A DNA stretch of 64,000 bases from Apostichopus japonicus (GCF_037975245.1 NC_092574.1:5634713-5698712), one strand, 5' to 3'. Positions 38,856 to 52,141 are shown, counted from the first letter of the stretch. Notes: generated by a model from the letters alone, not told the origin. Program-made: numbers and translations.

Positions 38856-41800
38856 TTTTTTAGTAGACTATTAAATTGCTCTGCTATTAAACTTTTTGAT
38901 AAGGTTATGTCCTTCCACTCAACTAGTATTATCTCGAAGCTAAGTGTCAGTGCTACGAACCAGGCCACGGTTATTTGTTTTTATGGTGAGTACAGGTATG
39001 TTGACGTTTGTACTTATGCAAGAGAGAGAGAGAGAAAGAGTTGGTGTCAAATAAACCCTCGAGTTAATATTGACTTTTGGTCGATACCAATCTGTCAATA
39101 TATTCAAAGCTGTCGTCATTGTCGTGTGGTACTCTCAATGACATGATTTTTGCTGTTATTATAGCAATACTTGAATTTATTCATTTACCTTTGTTCACAT
39201 CCGACTACCAAAAGAAGACTCCTTATATATCTTTATGTTTCCTTAACATCAGCACCAGATATTATTGCACAACCCTAACGGAACTTTCCGATGTGTTCTA
39301 TAGCAACGTTACATTTGTAGATGCTGAGGAAACAGACTTATGTCCACAAGATGTGATTCTTTCAAACCATGAACAGCTGAACTCAAGATCTCAACTGTTA
39401 TTACCAGAAGAGGTTTTAACTATCAAGTGCCATTATCTGGTGAGTGACACGTTTTGATACAAGTTTTGCTATGAGTTTTGATGCTTTATTTCAACACTAA
39501 ATTCTTAAAAAGTGTTTGGATTCTTTGCATGCATTATTGTAACTGTCTTTTAGTAGTTAATGTTTACTATTAGTGGGCACCTATTATGTTTTTCCAAAAA
39601 AAGAAAATGCTCATATGAATTTAACAAAAATTGTATTTCCCACCCCCCCCCCCCCACCCCCCAAAAAAATTATGTGAGCCATTCACTCATTTTGAGCAAA
39701 ATCAAAATGGTGCCACTTGTTCCAACTTTGTGGAATAATTTTCTGATATCACATATCAAAATGTTATTTAATTATTACAATTATTATTAATTTAATTATG
39801 ATTCAAAGATACAAAACTGTACAGGAAATCTTGGGCATATAACAGGAGCATTTTTCAATACTTTCGTTGGTAAACAAAAGTTCATAAACCTCCAAATTTC
39901 TATGTGAACATAACTGAAGGTTACACACCAACCTCTCCTGATGGAAGCCAATGTAGCATGCAAATGACAGGTGTTTCTTCAAAGGACAATGTATCTAATT
40001 AAAGTCACTCTTGTATGATAAGACTTCGCTCAATCTGAATGGCATTGGGTCATTCGTAACATGGGAAAAAGTCTCTCAGAAGTCTCTTCTTTTATTGAAA
40101 GCAAGTTTTATTTTTTATTGGTTTTATCTTATTTATTATTGTTTGCATTTAAAATATGAATGTTTATCAAAAGTGTTATTGTTTGTTATTTTAAATTCTG
40201 AGAAATCTACTTTCTGCTAATCATTAGTCTATAGATATTAAGTATACTATTGATATTAATGGCTGGTTGCTATATAGGTTTTAGGTCAATACTTTTTTTA
40301 AATAGAAATAATAAATTGGGACAACTACTTGTTATCATGGTTCAGTAATCAATGACAGAAGAAGATATGTGGAGCAAGTTTATGACTAGAAATGACTTGT
40401 CTTTTAATCCTGGAATACATTCCCTATACCCCGTTAATACAAAACCCTGTTCAACTTTTGTTACTTAAACTATACTAAAACTAGTGCAGTTCCAAACATG
40501 TTCCAGTACATTCTTCATTCTGGTTGCTAGGGCAATGTTCTCAGCAAATATTAAGGAGTTCTTCTTTTCACTAAACATGTTACAATTAGGCCAGGCACTG
40601 CTCACAGAACATCAATAGCAACTTCTGTACAGAGACCTGTATGTAAGTTAAGATATCGGTGCAACAAAAGTGTTCTGGGCCTCCGCTAAGTTTTGACCTT
40701 TATTTTGAAACAGAAACAGACTTGATTAAGGATTATAATGCTTGTTGTGACAACAGAGCAACAATCAGTTTAACAATCATGATACTGTACTTGTTCACAG
40801 GTGGCAACAGTGTCACATTGTAAACATAAAAAAAAAACTATCAGACCTTTTCCGCCTTTCTTTTCTTGTCAGATTAGCTTCGCCAACATTTTCATCCATG
40901 TCTCATTGTTTGCGTAGTTCAGAGATTACTGACACAGGCAACTTTAGTAGTGAATAATTGTCTAAAAGCTTATAGAGGGCCAGACTTTTAGATCCTAGTG
41001 GAATCTTCTTGAAAGACAATTTGAAAACGGAGAAACGAACGGGTAAGTCATCAAATATTTCATGTATTTGGTTTTTAACTTGTGTCTGCTTGACCAATTA
41101 TCGACTGACTCGATGTCCTGGGTTCAAATTCTGACCAAAACGGTATTCTCATACTTTGCATAGTTCGAATATTACACAGGCAACTTTAGTAGTGAATAAT
41201 TGTTTAAAAGCTTATAGAGGGCCTGAGTTTTAGATCCTAGTGGAATCTTCTTGAAAGATAATTCAAAAACAAAGAAACTAACAGGTTACCTGTCAAATAT
41301 TTTATATAAAGTTATTAACTCGTATATGCTTGACCGATATCGACTGACTCGATATCCTGGGTTCAAATTCTAACCAAAACGTTTCTTCGATACTGTAAAC
41401 TGTTTAGACAATTTCTGTTTACCCTGTTTAAGCATGCAGATGAGCTTTAAAAAAAACAAGTAACCATAATTATATCTTAAACCTACTACTTTTCACAAAA
41501 ATATTCTCAATGACAATTTTATATCACTTCTCAATGAAAATTTTATATCACTTGAAATGGGCGTTGAAGAGCAGCATTGTTATAACCCCACTATACATAC
41601 AGACAGCATGCAGTCAGTAAATAAATTTCAACCCTTTTCAAATATTTGTTATTAGATGACCAAGTTTTACCTTTTTTTAAGACTTTCCCAAACTGGAAGG
41701 AAAAAAAAAAACTGTAGGAAAGATTAATATCTTTATCACACCGGGTTAATTATAGTATAGATTGTAAATATTGACTCGATCAAAACGTGTAATGTATTTG

Positions 41801-44800
41801 CATAGTAACTGTGTACAAGAGACTTGAAGTACTGGCTCCTTTCTTTATGATTTAGAATCAATTCAAACATTGCATGGTTTGATATCAGTTTGAAAAAGAG
41901 TGATAAATGGCATAATATTTTCAAATTTAGGATCAGTTTATGTAAACAATTGCTTGAATTAAACCACTGTTGTATATCTAAGTAGGTTGAAAGAGAATTA
42001 AAACCAAATCATTATGTTTGCATTACATGTAAGTTATAAAAAGAAGGCGGACTCCTCCAAAGTTGTATAAGTAAAGTCCAGTGGCAGAGCTAGGGGTATT
42101 GGTCAGGGGGGGGCGAGAATGGTCTGTAGGGGCGCTTTCGACACTATCTAAGCAGAACGCCACCACAGGTTGGAGCGGAGCGCACAGAATTTTTTTGAGT
42201 ACAGATACTAGATCGCCGGAAACGACCCTTTCAGGGCCTTGCTAATTTGCAGCTAAACGAAGAATAGATAGGTGTCATCGCCATTTGTGACAACTAGGAA
42301 GTTTATATGGGTGTTGAAAGTACATGCGTTTCATCACAATCCCTGTGGTATCTTTGCAAAAAAAGTCAATAATCGCAAATAAGTAAAAAGTAGTAAAAAG
42401 CTGAAAAGGGCGCCAGCAGTCCATTTGACTCCGTCAGGGGGGGGCATCCGCCCCCCCTAACTGTATGGACGCTCCGCCACTGGTAAAGTCGTCCTCCAGT
42501 TTACAGATATCATGGTCCAATAGTGTAATCAGAAGCCTGGCACTTTGTCACTGAGTGATGTCATAGTGTCACCAGGATATGAAACCTTTTTTTCTTTTCA
42601 CCTTTGCGTTTATTTTCATATATTAATGCTGCAAGTAACCAATGTTGCTAATCTATATAATATATGATATTATAATCTATAGACTATACCAGTATAAGGT
42701 CAAATTGAACAATTAATTTTTTGTGGAATCTGCATTGTCAAAAGCCTTTAACTGCACCTGTGAAAATGAACGGTACAGTAAATAAAGAGTTTGGCACAAG
42801 TGACTCAGTGATGCCATTTTTAGACTTACTCAAGTCTTAACTCTTGTCGTTAAAACCATGCTATCTTGCAGATGGCATAAATATTGTTCTTTACTGTTTT
42901 GGAAGTGTAGTTTATCATAAGCATAGAAATGTTTGTTTCTCCTTTTATAAAAATGATTAATAAAAAGTGGTTGAAGTTGACAATTAGTGTAGACTTCAAG
43001 TTATGGAGCTTTGTATTAAAGCTGTATTTTGTTCACTTATAAACTGATCAATTTTAATTCAAAGGATGTCACCTACATGTGGCTTGTATTTAATCTCCCT
43101 CCACTGCAATCATGTCGTAAAGATGTAATTGTATGTTATGGAGGAAATACAGGCTGAAGAAAATTCTTTTGAGTTCATTCCACCAGATGTCAAGGGGGGT
43201 GGGGGAGGGTATAAAAGGGAGGATGGGTTAAAAGATAGTTTTATTAAATCCTTACTTGCACGCGATCAATCTGAGCCAGTAGTGAAATCTTATCAATGTG
43301 TCTGCAGGACACAAGTATTCCCAGATTTTAAAGTGGTTTGTATTGTTTATAAGGATTTACCTTAATCCCATATTGGTTTCTTCCTGTTGGTTCAATCATG
43401 GCTTTTATCACCCAATTTGGCTGAAATGAAGCCACCCATTAGGAGAAATGGACACCTATTTGAGATGAATACCAAAATAACTGTCTTATCAAAGAATTGA
43501 TAGGCATTATTGCACTTGTTGAATCATTGAGGGTATTGAACTGGAGCCATTGATATATTCATAGATTGAGGCCTGGAAAGATTCTATATAGATGTAAGGT
43601 TAACAACTCAACAGTTTAAACAGATAAGGCTTTATATTCTCTATGAACTTGCAGTTTGCTACAGAGACTACTGTACATACCCATAGATATATTGTGATAA
43701 ATTACTGGTTATAATAGCAGATTTCTTCTGGTTTGGGACCTCCGGGCACAGTAAGGCAAAGTGGTTTCATAGTTTTGTGATTTGTAATGCAAGTTTAATT
43801 CTCCTTTACTAATGCATCCCATTCCCAATTAAGACCCCCCCACCCCCCCCACAATGAATCCTCACCCCATCCCCTCTCTCCCACCACATGGTAACCTCAT
43901 ACAGGGTGGGAATTTGGCAAAAAAAGTTGGTAAGCATTTTCTCATTTTTTGATGAAATGTGCTTACCAACATGAGCCAAGAGTTCTCAGTTGGTAAGCAC
44001 AATTCATGAATCGGTAAGCACATCACAATGACCTGAAAAAGCAAATATCAAGTCGTGTTGTTTATAATACAATATGCGACCAATCAAATGAAGGCAAGTA
44101 CAACCATACCAGCACATCCTGTGATCTAGTATCCAGTCAGAGCCACATAGAGGGTGATGCAGATGCACATTGTTGCTAAGGCAAATTCGGCAATTGCGTA
44201 GTTCATGTGTGAAGTTGGAATAATTTGCGATGCATACACAGTTAGTCGTAGGTATGTGACGGTCCATGCACGATCGCTGAGCTAGCAGCCAGCTGTGTGT
44301 GGCCTGCTCGTTGGTGCTTTTTGATAGCTTCGCGACAAATTAATCCTCCGTAACTTAGAAGCAGATTGCAGATAAGCATACTACAGTCCGATGCAGTCAC
44401 TTTTTGGTACGCTCATTACAAGGGTGTGTAGTACTAGGCCCATTTGATTTTCTTATTTTGGTAAGCCATATTTTCATTCCAGTACGCTAGCGTACCAGCG
44501 TACCGTAAAATTCCCACCCTGACCTCATATATACATTGATGTGGATGTACATTGTATTACTTTTTACCCAGTACTGAAAGAGAATTATTTCACATAAGTA
44601 ATATTTATCTGCAGTTAATATTTACAAGTTAACTTGTGCAAGAATATTACAAATTTATGATTGTACCATAATATAATAAATCAAAGGAAACTTGTACAGC
44701 AAAATCAGTAATGTCATGCCCTGTAAACAGCTAAATTATTCAAATTTTGGCGGTTCAATATGACACTACTTGCGTATTCATATGCTAAGACCTATTTTCA

Positions 44801-47800
44801 TTGAGCGATAAACTTAAACTAGCCTGCTTTTATTTTAATTACCCTCCAACAGTGATATCCTCATTAAGGATCTATGTGTAACCATGGAGGCCTGTTTTAC
44901 CTCCGTGGTGTATTACCAATCGACTGCAGAGTTGATGAAATTAAGCGGTGTTTGATTTGCTGTAAGGGTTAATTATTAAACAGGGCTTGAGGTCTCTTGC
45001 GATCTTTTATGTGCAGAGTAACAAATCTCTCCTCTCTTTTTGAAAACTAAATCGCTTTATTTGCGAAGCTTTCAGTTTCATGATCATGATTAATCTCCTG
45101 GATCTATCAGTCAGTCTCTCCTCAGACTGTTTCAGATTGAGAGGTGGATGGTGCTAAGAACTCATTATTACTTTTGACACTTAAGACATCTGAGATCACT
45201 CAAAAGATTCAACTGTTTTAATATTCAGCGGAGTATATAAATCAGTTTATTTATACAGAGTTTACTCAAGGCATTTTGCCATTGTGTACTTGTACTAGAC
45301 AGTTGAACTAAAACGTATCAATCTTTTAAAAAATAAGCTACATGATTTTGTTGTTGTGGACAGGAACAGGCTTATCCTCATCTGTTCTCATTTCCTTTCC
45401 CCTTAAACAGGAACAGCTGGTCTCCTTTATCTATGTACCAGCTCCCTTTTCAAACAGATTAACAATGTTAAAGCAAGGAGTCATAGAACAGTATAAAAAT
45501 GAGGAAGATACACTAGAATTTAATTTTGTTATTTTTTTAAAGCTTGTTATCATCCCTATTTCCTTCTTCTTTTTCATTTGTTTTGATGTTTGCTTTATTT
45601 TATTTTATATGGCATGTTAAAGCATGTAGTGTATGCATTATCTTAATATAAGAGTAAAATCAGTCTAAGCGTCCACACGTTCTCCATGCTGAATCGCCTG
45701 TATTATAATAAGGCACAATATGTGATAATTTAGGATTTATCAGTATATAATACGTTTCATGGTTTGCAACCTCTTGTCACCCATATTTATCACATATTGA
45801 TCTTGTCAAGCTTTTAACTTTGCTTTCCTAAGAAGGTATAAAACGATATATTTGGCTGCAAGATATTATACCAAATCAGCCCTGGTTGTACCATACAACA
45901 GTAACAAGTTACAACAAATATTAAGGTAAAATCGTTTGAGTACTGCTAGCTACTATAAAGCACTGTGCCGACAATACAACTTCTTCCCCTCAACCAAGGA
46001 AACCTAAGAAGCACCTCTACAATCCAAGCAGGAAGCCTGGTTTGTTAAGTGGAACGGTACACATGAAGAAATCCCACCTCAAAATCTTCCTATCTTATCT
46101 TCTGTAGAGTACACACATATCCCCCATCTTCCCTTTCCTCTGTCCCTCTCCCCACCCCCCCCCCCTTCCTTCTTCCCTTCCTCTTCCTCTTCCCTGTAGT
46201 TTTTAAGACTCATGTATTTCAGGACAAAGTTTTAAGTAATTTTTTTCTGGTTGTCCCTTGGACAACTAGGTCTTACTTCTTAGTTTTGGAAACAGCAAAC
46301 AAAGAATGACCAATATGTACACTGTAGGAGAGATATGTGTAGGTTTGGTGAATAGAACACCAATATGTACACTGTAGCAGAGATGTTTAGGTTTGGTCAG
46401 TAGAACACCAATATGTACACTGTAGGAGAGATGTGTAGGTTTAATGAATAGAACACCAATATGTACGCTGTAGGAGAGATGTGTAGGTTTGGTGAATAGA
46501 ACACCAATATGTACACTGTAGGAGAGATGTGTAGGTTTGGTGAATAGAACACCAATATGTACCCTGTAGGAGAGATGTGTAGGTTTGGTGAATAGAACAC
46601 CAATATGTACACTGTAGGAGAGATGTGTAGGTTTGGTCACCAATACAGTAGCGCTTTGGGCCAGTCGAAACCCCCTTCAGGTCGATCATAAACCTACCAC
46701 TATCTTCAAAGGGATGGAGGGTGATACCATTTTATCAATTTGACCTATTTGCGGTACTACTTACAGAAATTTGCACGTCATGCACCACTTGATCGAAGAA
46801 GGTCTGCATCCTGTGTTTTTAAAGTGTACTGCGCTAAATTTATAGACGTTCAGAAAACAAAACTTGAACGCATAGGTCTTCATTGTCTAGACAGGATGTA
46901 TGATATCTATTACTGACTGAAGCATTTTAAACTCTGCATGGTAGCAATTCTGGTGAATTTCAAGCTATTTATATCATTAGCAATTAATCTATGAAAGGTT
47001 GATGATGAGAGGCTAGCTGCATTTTAACCAGATTTAAGATATAAGAAAAAAACATTGATGTTCACAAATTAGACCATTCTAGGAGCTCATGGTCAGTTAT
47101 ACATGGCCCTTGCCATGGTAGGGAAGGGCAGGGGAACTGCCATGTCCCCACCCCCTCTCTCCAATAATATTCATAGCAATGTCCTTAATGTGGAAAAGAT
47201 TACACCATAGCTGTCACTTTTGACACCACTGAATATTGGCCTCACCCATTCCCCCCCCCCCCCCCTTACTGGAACATCAAACGTGTTTTAGAGTCCCTAG
47301 TTCTCTATAGATTTATTAACCATAAAGTATTCTGTCCTGGAACACTGATTGGATAATTTTATTTAGAAGGCATGGGCCAGGATAGGCAAAAGGGAGAGGA
47401 GAATGGCCCTCTCATAGACACTGAAGGCAGTGAAGGGACAGTATAATGGCCCTCTCATAGGCTGAAGGGTACAGTAGAATGTCCCTCTCACAGACTAAAG
47501 GGACAGGACAATGGTCCTCTCATAGACTAAAGGGACAGTAGAATGGCCCTCTCATAGACTAAAGGGACAGTAGAATGGCCCTCTCATAGACTGAAGGGAC
47601 AGTAGAATGGCCCTCTCATAGACTAAAGGGACAGTAGAATGGCCCTCACATAGACTGAAGGGACAGTAGAATGGCCCCCTCATAGACTAAAGGGACAGTA
47701 GAATGGCCCTCTCATAGACTAAAGGGACAGTAGAATGGCCCTCACATAGACTGAAGGGACAGTATAATAGCCCTCTCATAGACTAAAGGGACAGTAGAAT

Positions 47801-50800
47801 GGCCCTCTCATAGACTAAAGGGACAGTAGAATGGCCCTCTCATAGACTGAAGGGACAGTAGAATGGCCCTCACATAGACTAAAAGGGACAGTAGAATGGC
47901 CCTCACATAGACTGAAGGGACAGTATAATGGCCCTCTCATAGACTGAAGGGACAGTAGAATGGCCCTCTCACAGACTGAAGGGACAGTAGAATGGCCCTC
48001 TCATAGACTAAAGGGACAGTAGAATGGCCCTCTCATAGGCTGAAGGGACAGTAGAATGGCCCTCTCATAGACAGAAGGGACAGTAGAATGGCCCTCTCAC
48101 AGACTGAAGGGGACAATAGAATGGCCCTCTCATAGGCTGAAGGGACAGTAGAATGGCTTTCTCATAGACTAAAGGGACAGTAGAATGGCCCTCACATAGA
48201 CTGAAGGGACAGTATAATGGCCCTCTCATACACTGAAGGGACAGTATAATGGCCCTCTCATACTGTAGACTGAAGGGACAGTAGAATGGTCCTTTCATAC
48301 ACTGAAGGACAGTATAATGGCCCTCTCACAGACTAAAGGACAAAATGTACCTTAGCCATACTGCACTCTAAGTATAAACATAAAAGCCTTAAACTGTTTA
48401 TTGCTCCTCTTTGGTATGCATCTTTCATTTCTCCCTCTCCCTTTCTCCTCTTCTAATTCCCTCTCCTCATGAACCCCTCTCCAACCCCCTCCTCAATCGC
48501 AAGGGAAAGGCTACACCCATAGTTGCATATATATGTGTGGGGTCCTTTTGACAGCCTTTTCACCAGATATTGAGTGAGGCCACTATAGGGCATTATTTGT
48601 ATTAGTGAGGTACAATCACTGCATTTGTAAATTGCATTGTACAATGCACTCCACTGATGGAATTTATCACTTGTTTTCTTTCCATGGTAACAACTTACCT
48701 CGCCATAGGAACTCATAAAGAAAGGGTTTGTGAAAAAGATGAAGTTTTGTTGAACTTTGTATAAAATTGCTTCTGCGGTATTTATTGGAATCTAATCAGG
48801 GCAATGCACACAGACACACAGATTCACACAGTTGCTATAACCTTGACTGGCAGCTTAAGGGATTCTCATTCAATGCATATCGAATCGCTGTTTAGATTTT
48901 AACCAGCTCTATTCCAGTTCAAAATCAAATGAACACTTTATATCAATATTTATGAAGAGGTGAAACTTGTAGATCTGAGGTCAGCCAAACCGCTGGAGTT
49001 GTGAGAAATTTTGAGAAATTTACTTTATTCGGAAATTAGCCTCAGGCTTCTGGGTTTTTCAAACGAAGAAGGCCATATTCAATGACAGATGGCAAAGAAT
49101 CCCGAGTACCGTGGTGTGGAGTTACTCGCTTCTCTTACGCACGTACGTCGGTTAAATCCGCAATCCTGCATGGAGTATATAGTTCTTGATTCCTTCCTGA
49201 AGGTAAGTGAAAATAGGACAAATTAGATCTAATCTCAAGCGATAATTTGTATTAAGCCTCTAAACAATTAGTCTTATCCTGTCGTACAGATCAGTTCATT
49301 CCAATAATCTTTATGCAGAAGTTGTTACACTTATGTCACACAGTTTCTACCATTCAGTTACATTCGGTTCTGTAATGTTCTGTTGCATTCAGTCAACAGT
49401 TTTGTAGGTTTTAAGGTAAGCTATGAATCTAGGCATAAGTTTTGTGCCCTATAGTCCCATTACGATACAACTCCTTAACAAAACAAAAATGCTCCAATTT
49501 TACCTCAAAATTTTTGAGAAATTATTTTTGTTCTTGAATATATATTGAATCTAGAGATTAAATCTCCTTTGGCTCCAACTTTGCATATAATTAAAAACAC
49601 AAATACAAGTCTATAAAGAAATAAGTTGAATAAATACCATAAAAATATTAAAGTGCTGTTATCATGATAAAAAACATGCTCAAGAGCACTGTACAAAAGA
49701 ACCAATACCTGGAATATAAAATTACCAAACTTTAGAAACCTAAAAGTAATAACAACAGCAATAAAAGTTAAAAATGATATAAGACAGGGTTATAAACCAC
49801 AATAAAGAACATAAAAATATAAATATACATAAAAATGGGCACAGTAATTGTGAATAAAACAACGAATAAGATTAATGCCCATACTCAAGCCTAAAAAGAT
49901 AAGTTTTGAAATGCTTCTTAAAAGTGTCAATAGATGTGATATTTCTCAAGTGATGAGAAATATGTAAAATTGAATGAAATTGGTGTTAAAATTACTCCTT
50001 TACTTATAGTCCAAAAGGTGTTTTATAAGTATATGGATTATTTTAATGAAATAAATCTTGGTTTCGAGAAACTAATTGCCCTACTGATGCTCAAATAGTA
50101 TGAAATGGCAAATATCACCATTCCGTTTTCCTTTCATGTGGTCTATAAGCGGTAGTAACCATTCTCTTTAGAGCTAACAATAGTATGTAAATTACTTCTC
50201 TCAGTGGCGTAGGAAGGTACTTTTGAGTGGGGGGGCTGAAGACTGATGGCCGGCCTGGGGGAGGGGTCTAAGGGGAGGGGGTGTCCCCCTCCCCTTTGGA
50301 ATTTTTTGCATTTCCAGGTAGCCTCAGATGCAATTTGGTGCAATATAGCACACTTCAACACCCACTCCATTTTGTAAACTTAATTTTGTATTTTCACCAG
50401 GCCTTAGATGCAATTTGGTGCTCCAAATGAGATTTTTTTTCTCATTTGGAAATGAAAAAGGGGTTCTCTGACTTGCGAAGCGGGGGGGCGGAATGATACT
50501 TCCGCCCCTCCACATTTTTCACTGGGGGGCTGGCGCCCCCCAGCCCCCCCGGTTCCTACGCCCTTGACTTCTCTCTAATTAGTTGAGTTTGGTATCATGC
50601 TAGTTATCATTCCAATTATGGTCTACAAGTTTCAATTTTACATATTGCCACACATACATCTTATCATATTACGCTTGGTTTCTTACCATGGGGTCCTTAA
50701 TCTTTCTATATTATGCTTGGTTTTATTCCTGTTAGCTCATACACATACATCTTTCTGTATTATGCTTGGTTTCTTACCATGGGGTCCTAAATCTTTATAT

Positions 50801-52141
50801 ATTATGCTTGGTTTTATTTCTATTAACTCCTACACATACATCTTTCTGTAATTATGCTTGGTTTCTTACCATTAAGTTCTAAATCTTTATATATTATGCT
50901 TGGGTTTATTCCTGTTAACTCCTACACATACATCTTTCTGTATTATGCTTGGTTTCTTACTATTGCAGTCCTAAATCTTGATATATTATGCTTGGTTTCT
51001 TACCGTGGAGTCCTAAATCTTTATATATTATACTTGGTTTATTACTGTATATTCCTACACATACATCATTCTATATGATGCTTTGTTTATTACTATATAT
51101 TCCAACACATACATCATTATATATTATACTTGGTTTATTACTGTATATTCCTACACAACCATCTTTCTGTATTATGCTCGGTTTTTATTCCTGTTAACTC
51201 CTACACATACATCAAGTTAATATGCCATGAACTCAATTGTCTGTTGACCTTGTTAAGAATTCCCCTTGACTGAATATATTGTTATTGCTACCCTAGTAAC
51301 ACATATCAACACAACCATAATATCTGCGAATTACAGCTTAAAAGAGATTATCTTCGTCTGTTATAAACATCAAAATTATTTCTGTATCCGAGCAGAACTA
51401 TAGCCTCAATCAAACAGCTGAGTAGTACCTACAGTACACTAGTTTCAACAGTGTGGATAGTTTGACGTAATTCTCAACTTGTAATATGGTAATATATGTT
51501 ACTTTTCCCCGTCTTTTTTGGGGGACTGGGGGGGGGGGAGGAGGAGTGATATCATATATTTTACCTTTTCTTCCCTGTAATGGTGACATATTAGCACATG
51601 CCTTTCCTTCTATAGAGATCATTTTAATTAGTAACACATATCAACACAACCTTAATATCTGCAAATTGCAGCTTAAAAGAGATTATCTTCATCTGTTATA
51701 AACATCAAATCATTCTGTATCCGAAATCAGACATCTGAGTAATACTTACAGTACTAGTTTCAACAGTGTGGATAGTTTGACATAATTCTCAACTTGTAAT
51801 ATGGTAATATATCTTACTTTTCCCTTCTTATGTTGGGGGAGGGGGACAGGGGAGGGATATCATATATTTTACATTTTCCACCTTGTAATGGTAATTTCAA
51901 CACATGCCTTTCCTTATATAGAGATCTTTATTTTATTAGACCGTAAATTAAAGTATTGAATCAATAGTAAATGTTATTGGTTTACATCCATTTCTTATTT
52001 TCTTTCTGGTTTTCTTTACAATTTAATATTCCAAGTTTTATGTTTCCTATGCTTTGTAAAAGTGTTATGACAAATCAGAAAGCTAAAATTGAAGCTAGAT
52101 TGTATAGGTGGATGCAAGTGAAATTGAGGGCAAGTCATTTG
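38856..52141 (+). CDS. Unidentified plus-strand gene, candidate exons 38856-38985, 39165-39439, 45411-45490, 52063-52141
   Basis: I do not recognise the protein. Exon A opens after an acceptor at 38855 and contains ATG at 38907 (MSFHSTSII); it ends at a GTGAGT donor in phase 1. Exon B follows a T-rich acceptor, resumes in phase 1 and runs 275 nt to GTGAGT in phase 0 (contains TELSDVFYSNVTFVDAEE). Exon C has an excellent polypyrimidine acceptor and encodes EQLVSFIYVPAPFSNRL, but its donor (GTATAA at 45491) is weak. Exon D' at 52063-52141 continues in phase (KIEARLYRWMQVKLRASHL) to GTAAAA. All four join without a stop. The product would be helical, without visible signal peptide or transmembrane segment. 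Exons A and B are the most credible. The frame is open upstream of the ATG, so exon A may be internal. Confidence 0.42.
40917..41390. repeat. Tandem duplication, period 242 bp, with tRNA-like B-box
   Basis: Copies share CAACTTTAGTAGTGAATAAT, TAGATCCTAGTGGAATCTTC and CTGGGTTCAAATTCT. The last resembles a polymerase III B box, so the unit may be SINE-derived. Identity is roughly 85 percent. Confidence 0.75.
42079..42482. mobile_element. hAT-type MITE, family B, 8-bp TSD
   Basis: 404 bp with terminal inverted repeats CAGTGGCAGAGC / CAGTGGCGGAGC (one mismatch), flanked by exact GTAAAGTC duplications at 42071-42078 and 42483-42490. Eight-bp TSDs and CAG..CTG termini are hAT hallmarks. The interior has no ORF. 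It lies in an intron of the candidate gene at 38.9-52.1 kb. Confidence 0.88.
43902..44521. mobile_element. hAT-type MITE, family C, 8-bp TSD
   Basis: 620 bp with 14-bp perfect terminal inverted repeats CAGGGTGGGAATTT, flanked by exact ACCTCATA duplications at 43894-43901 and 44522-44529. The left arm has several GGTAAGCAC-type repeats and the right arm a CGCTAGCGTACCAGCGTACC block. No transposase is encoded. Confidence 0.88.
46283..46640. repeat. Minisatellite, 48-bp unit, about 7 copies
   Basis: The unit contains AACACCAATATGTACACTGT and AGGAGAGATGTGTAGGTTTG. The unit length is a multiple of three, so minus-strand ORFs of up to 125 codons here are artefacts. Confidence 0.93.
47395..48345. 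repeat. Minisatellite, 32-bp unit, about 30 copies
   Basis: The unit is ACTAAAGGGACAGTAGAATG plus GCCCTCTCATAG, with ACTGAAG and CTCACATAG variants. It is the longest array in the window, at about 950 bp. Confidence 0.95.
49089..49202 (+). CDS. Candidate 38-codon exon of unknown gene
   Basis: A single open frame of 114 nt lies between an AG acceptor (or a start codon: ATGGCAAAG directly follows an in-frame TGA and CAG) and a strong GTAAGT donor. It encodes MAKNPEYRGVELLASL, then HVRRLNPQSCMEYIVLDSFLK; the other two frames are closed. Composition is protein-like and clearly richer in GC than the flanks. Its phase (0/0) does not fit between the neighbouring candidate exons at 45411 and 52063, so it could be a first exon of a separate transcript or belong to a chain with a missed exon. 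Confidence 0.4.
49600..50170. repeat. Probable dispersed repeat remnant
   Basis: AT-rich sequence with AAAAGATAAGTTTTGAAATG and CTTAAAAGTGTCAATAGATG, phrases typical of old LINE/SINE tails in marine invertebrates. No terminal structure is visible and the class is unknown. Confidence 0.3.
50202..50566 (+). mobile_element. hAT-type MITE, family A copy 2, 8-bp TSD
   Basis: Flanked by exact ACTTCTCT repeats at 50194-50201 and 50567-50574, with CAGTGGCGTAGGAAGG / CAAGGGCGTAGGAACC terminal inverted repeats. The interior closely matches copies 1 and 3, including two copies of GATGCAATTTGGTGC. Non-autonomous, no coding capacity. Confidence 0.85.
50640..51215. repeat. Degenerate tandem repeat, about 85-90-bp unit
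   Basis: Repeated blocks TATTATGCTTGGTTTCTTAC, GTCCTAAATCTTTATATATT and CTCCTACACATACATC. It starts about 65 bp after the family A MITE at 50202-50566. Confidence 0.85.
51297..51945. repeat. Tandem duplication, about 335-bp period
   Basis: Copies 51297-51631 and 51632-51945 share TAACACATATCAACACAACC, AGTTTCAACAGTGTGGATAG and CACATGCCTTTCCTT in order. Each has a central G-rich run of variable length. Confidence 0.85.

Noticed and set aside
43129-43368. 78-residue plus-strand ORF beginning MYVMEEIQAEEN as an exon
   Set aside because: It has a G-homopolymer insertion in the middle, no good acceptor or donor, and no similarity to anything else here.
46266-46689. Repetitive minus-strand ORFs of 71-125 residues
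   Set aside because: Artefact of the 48-bp minisatellite.
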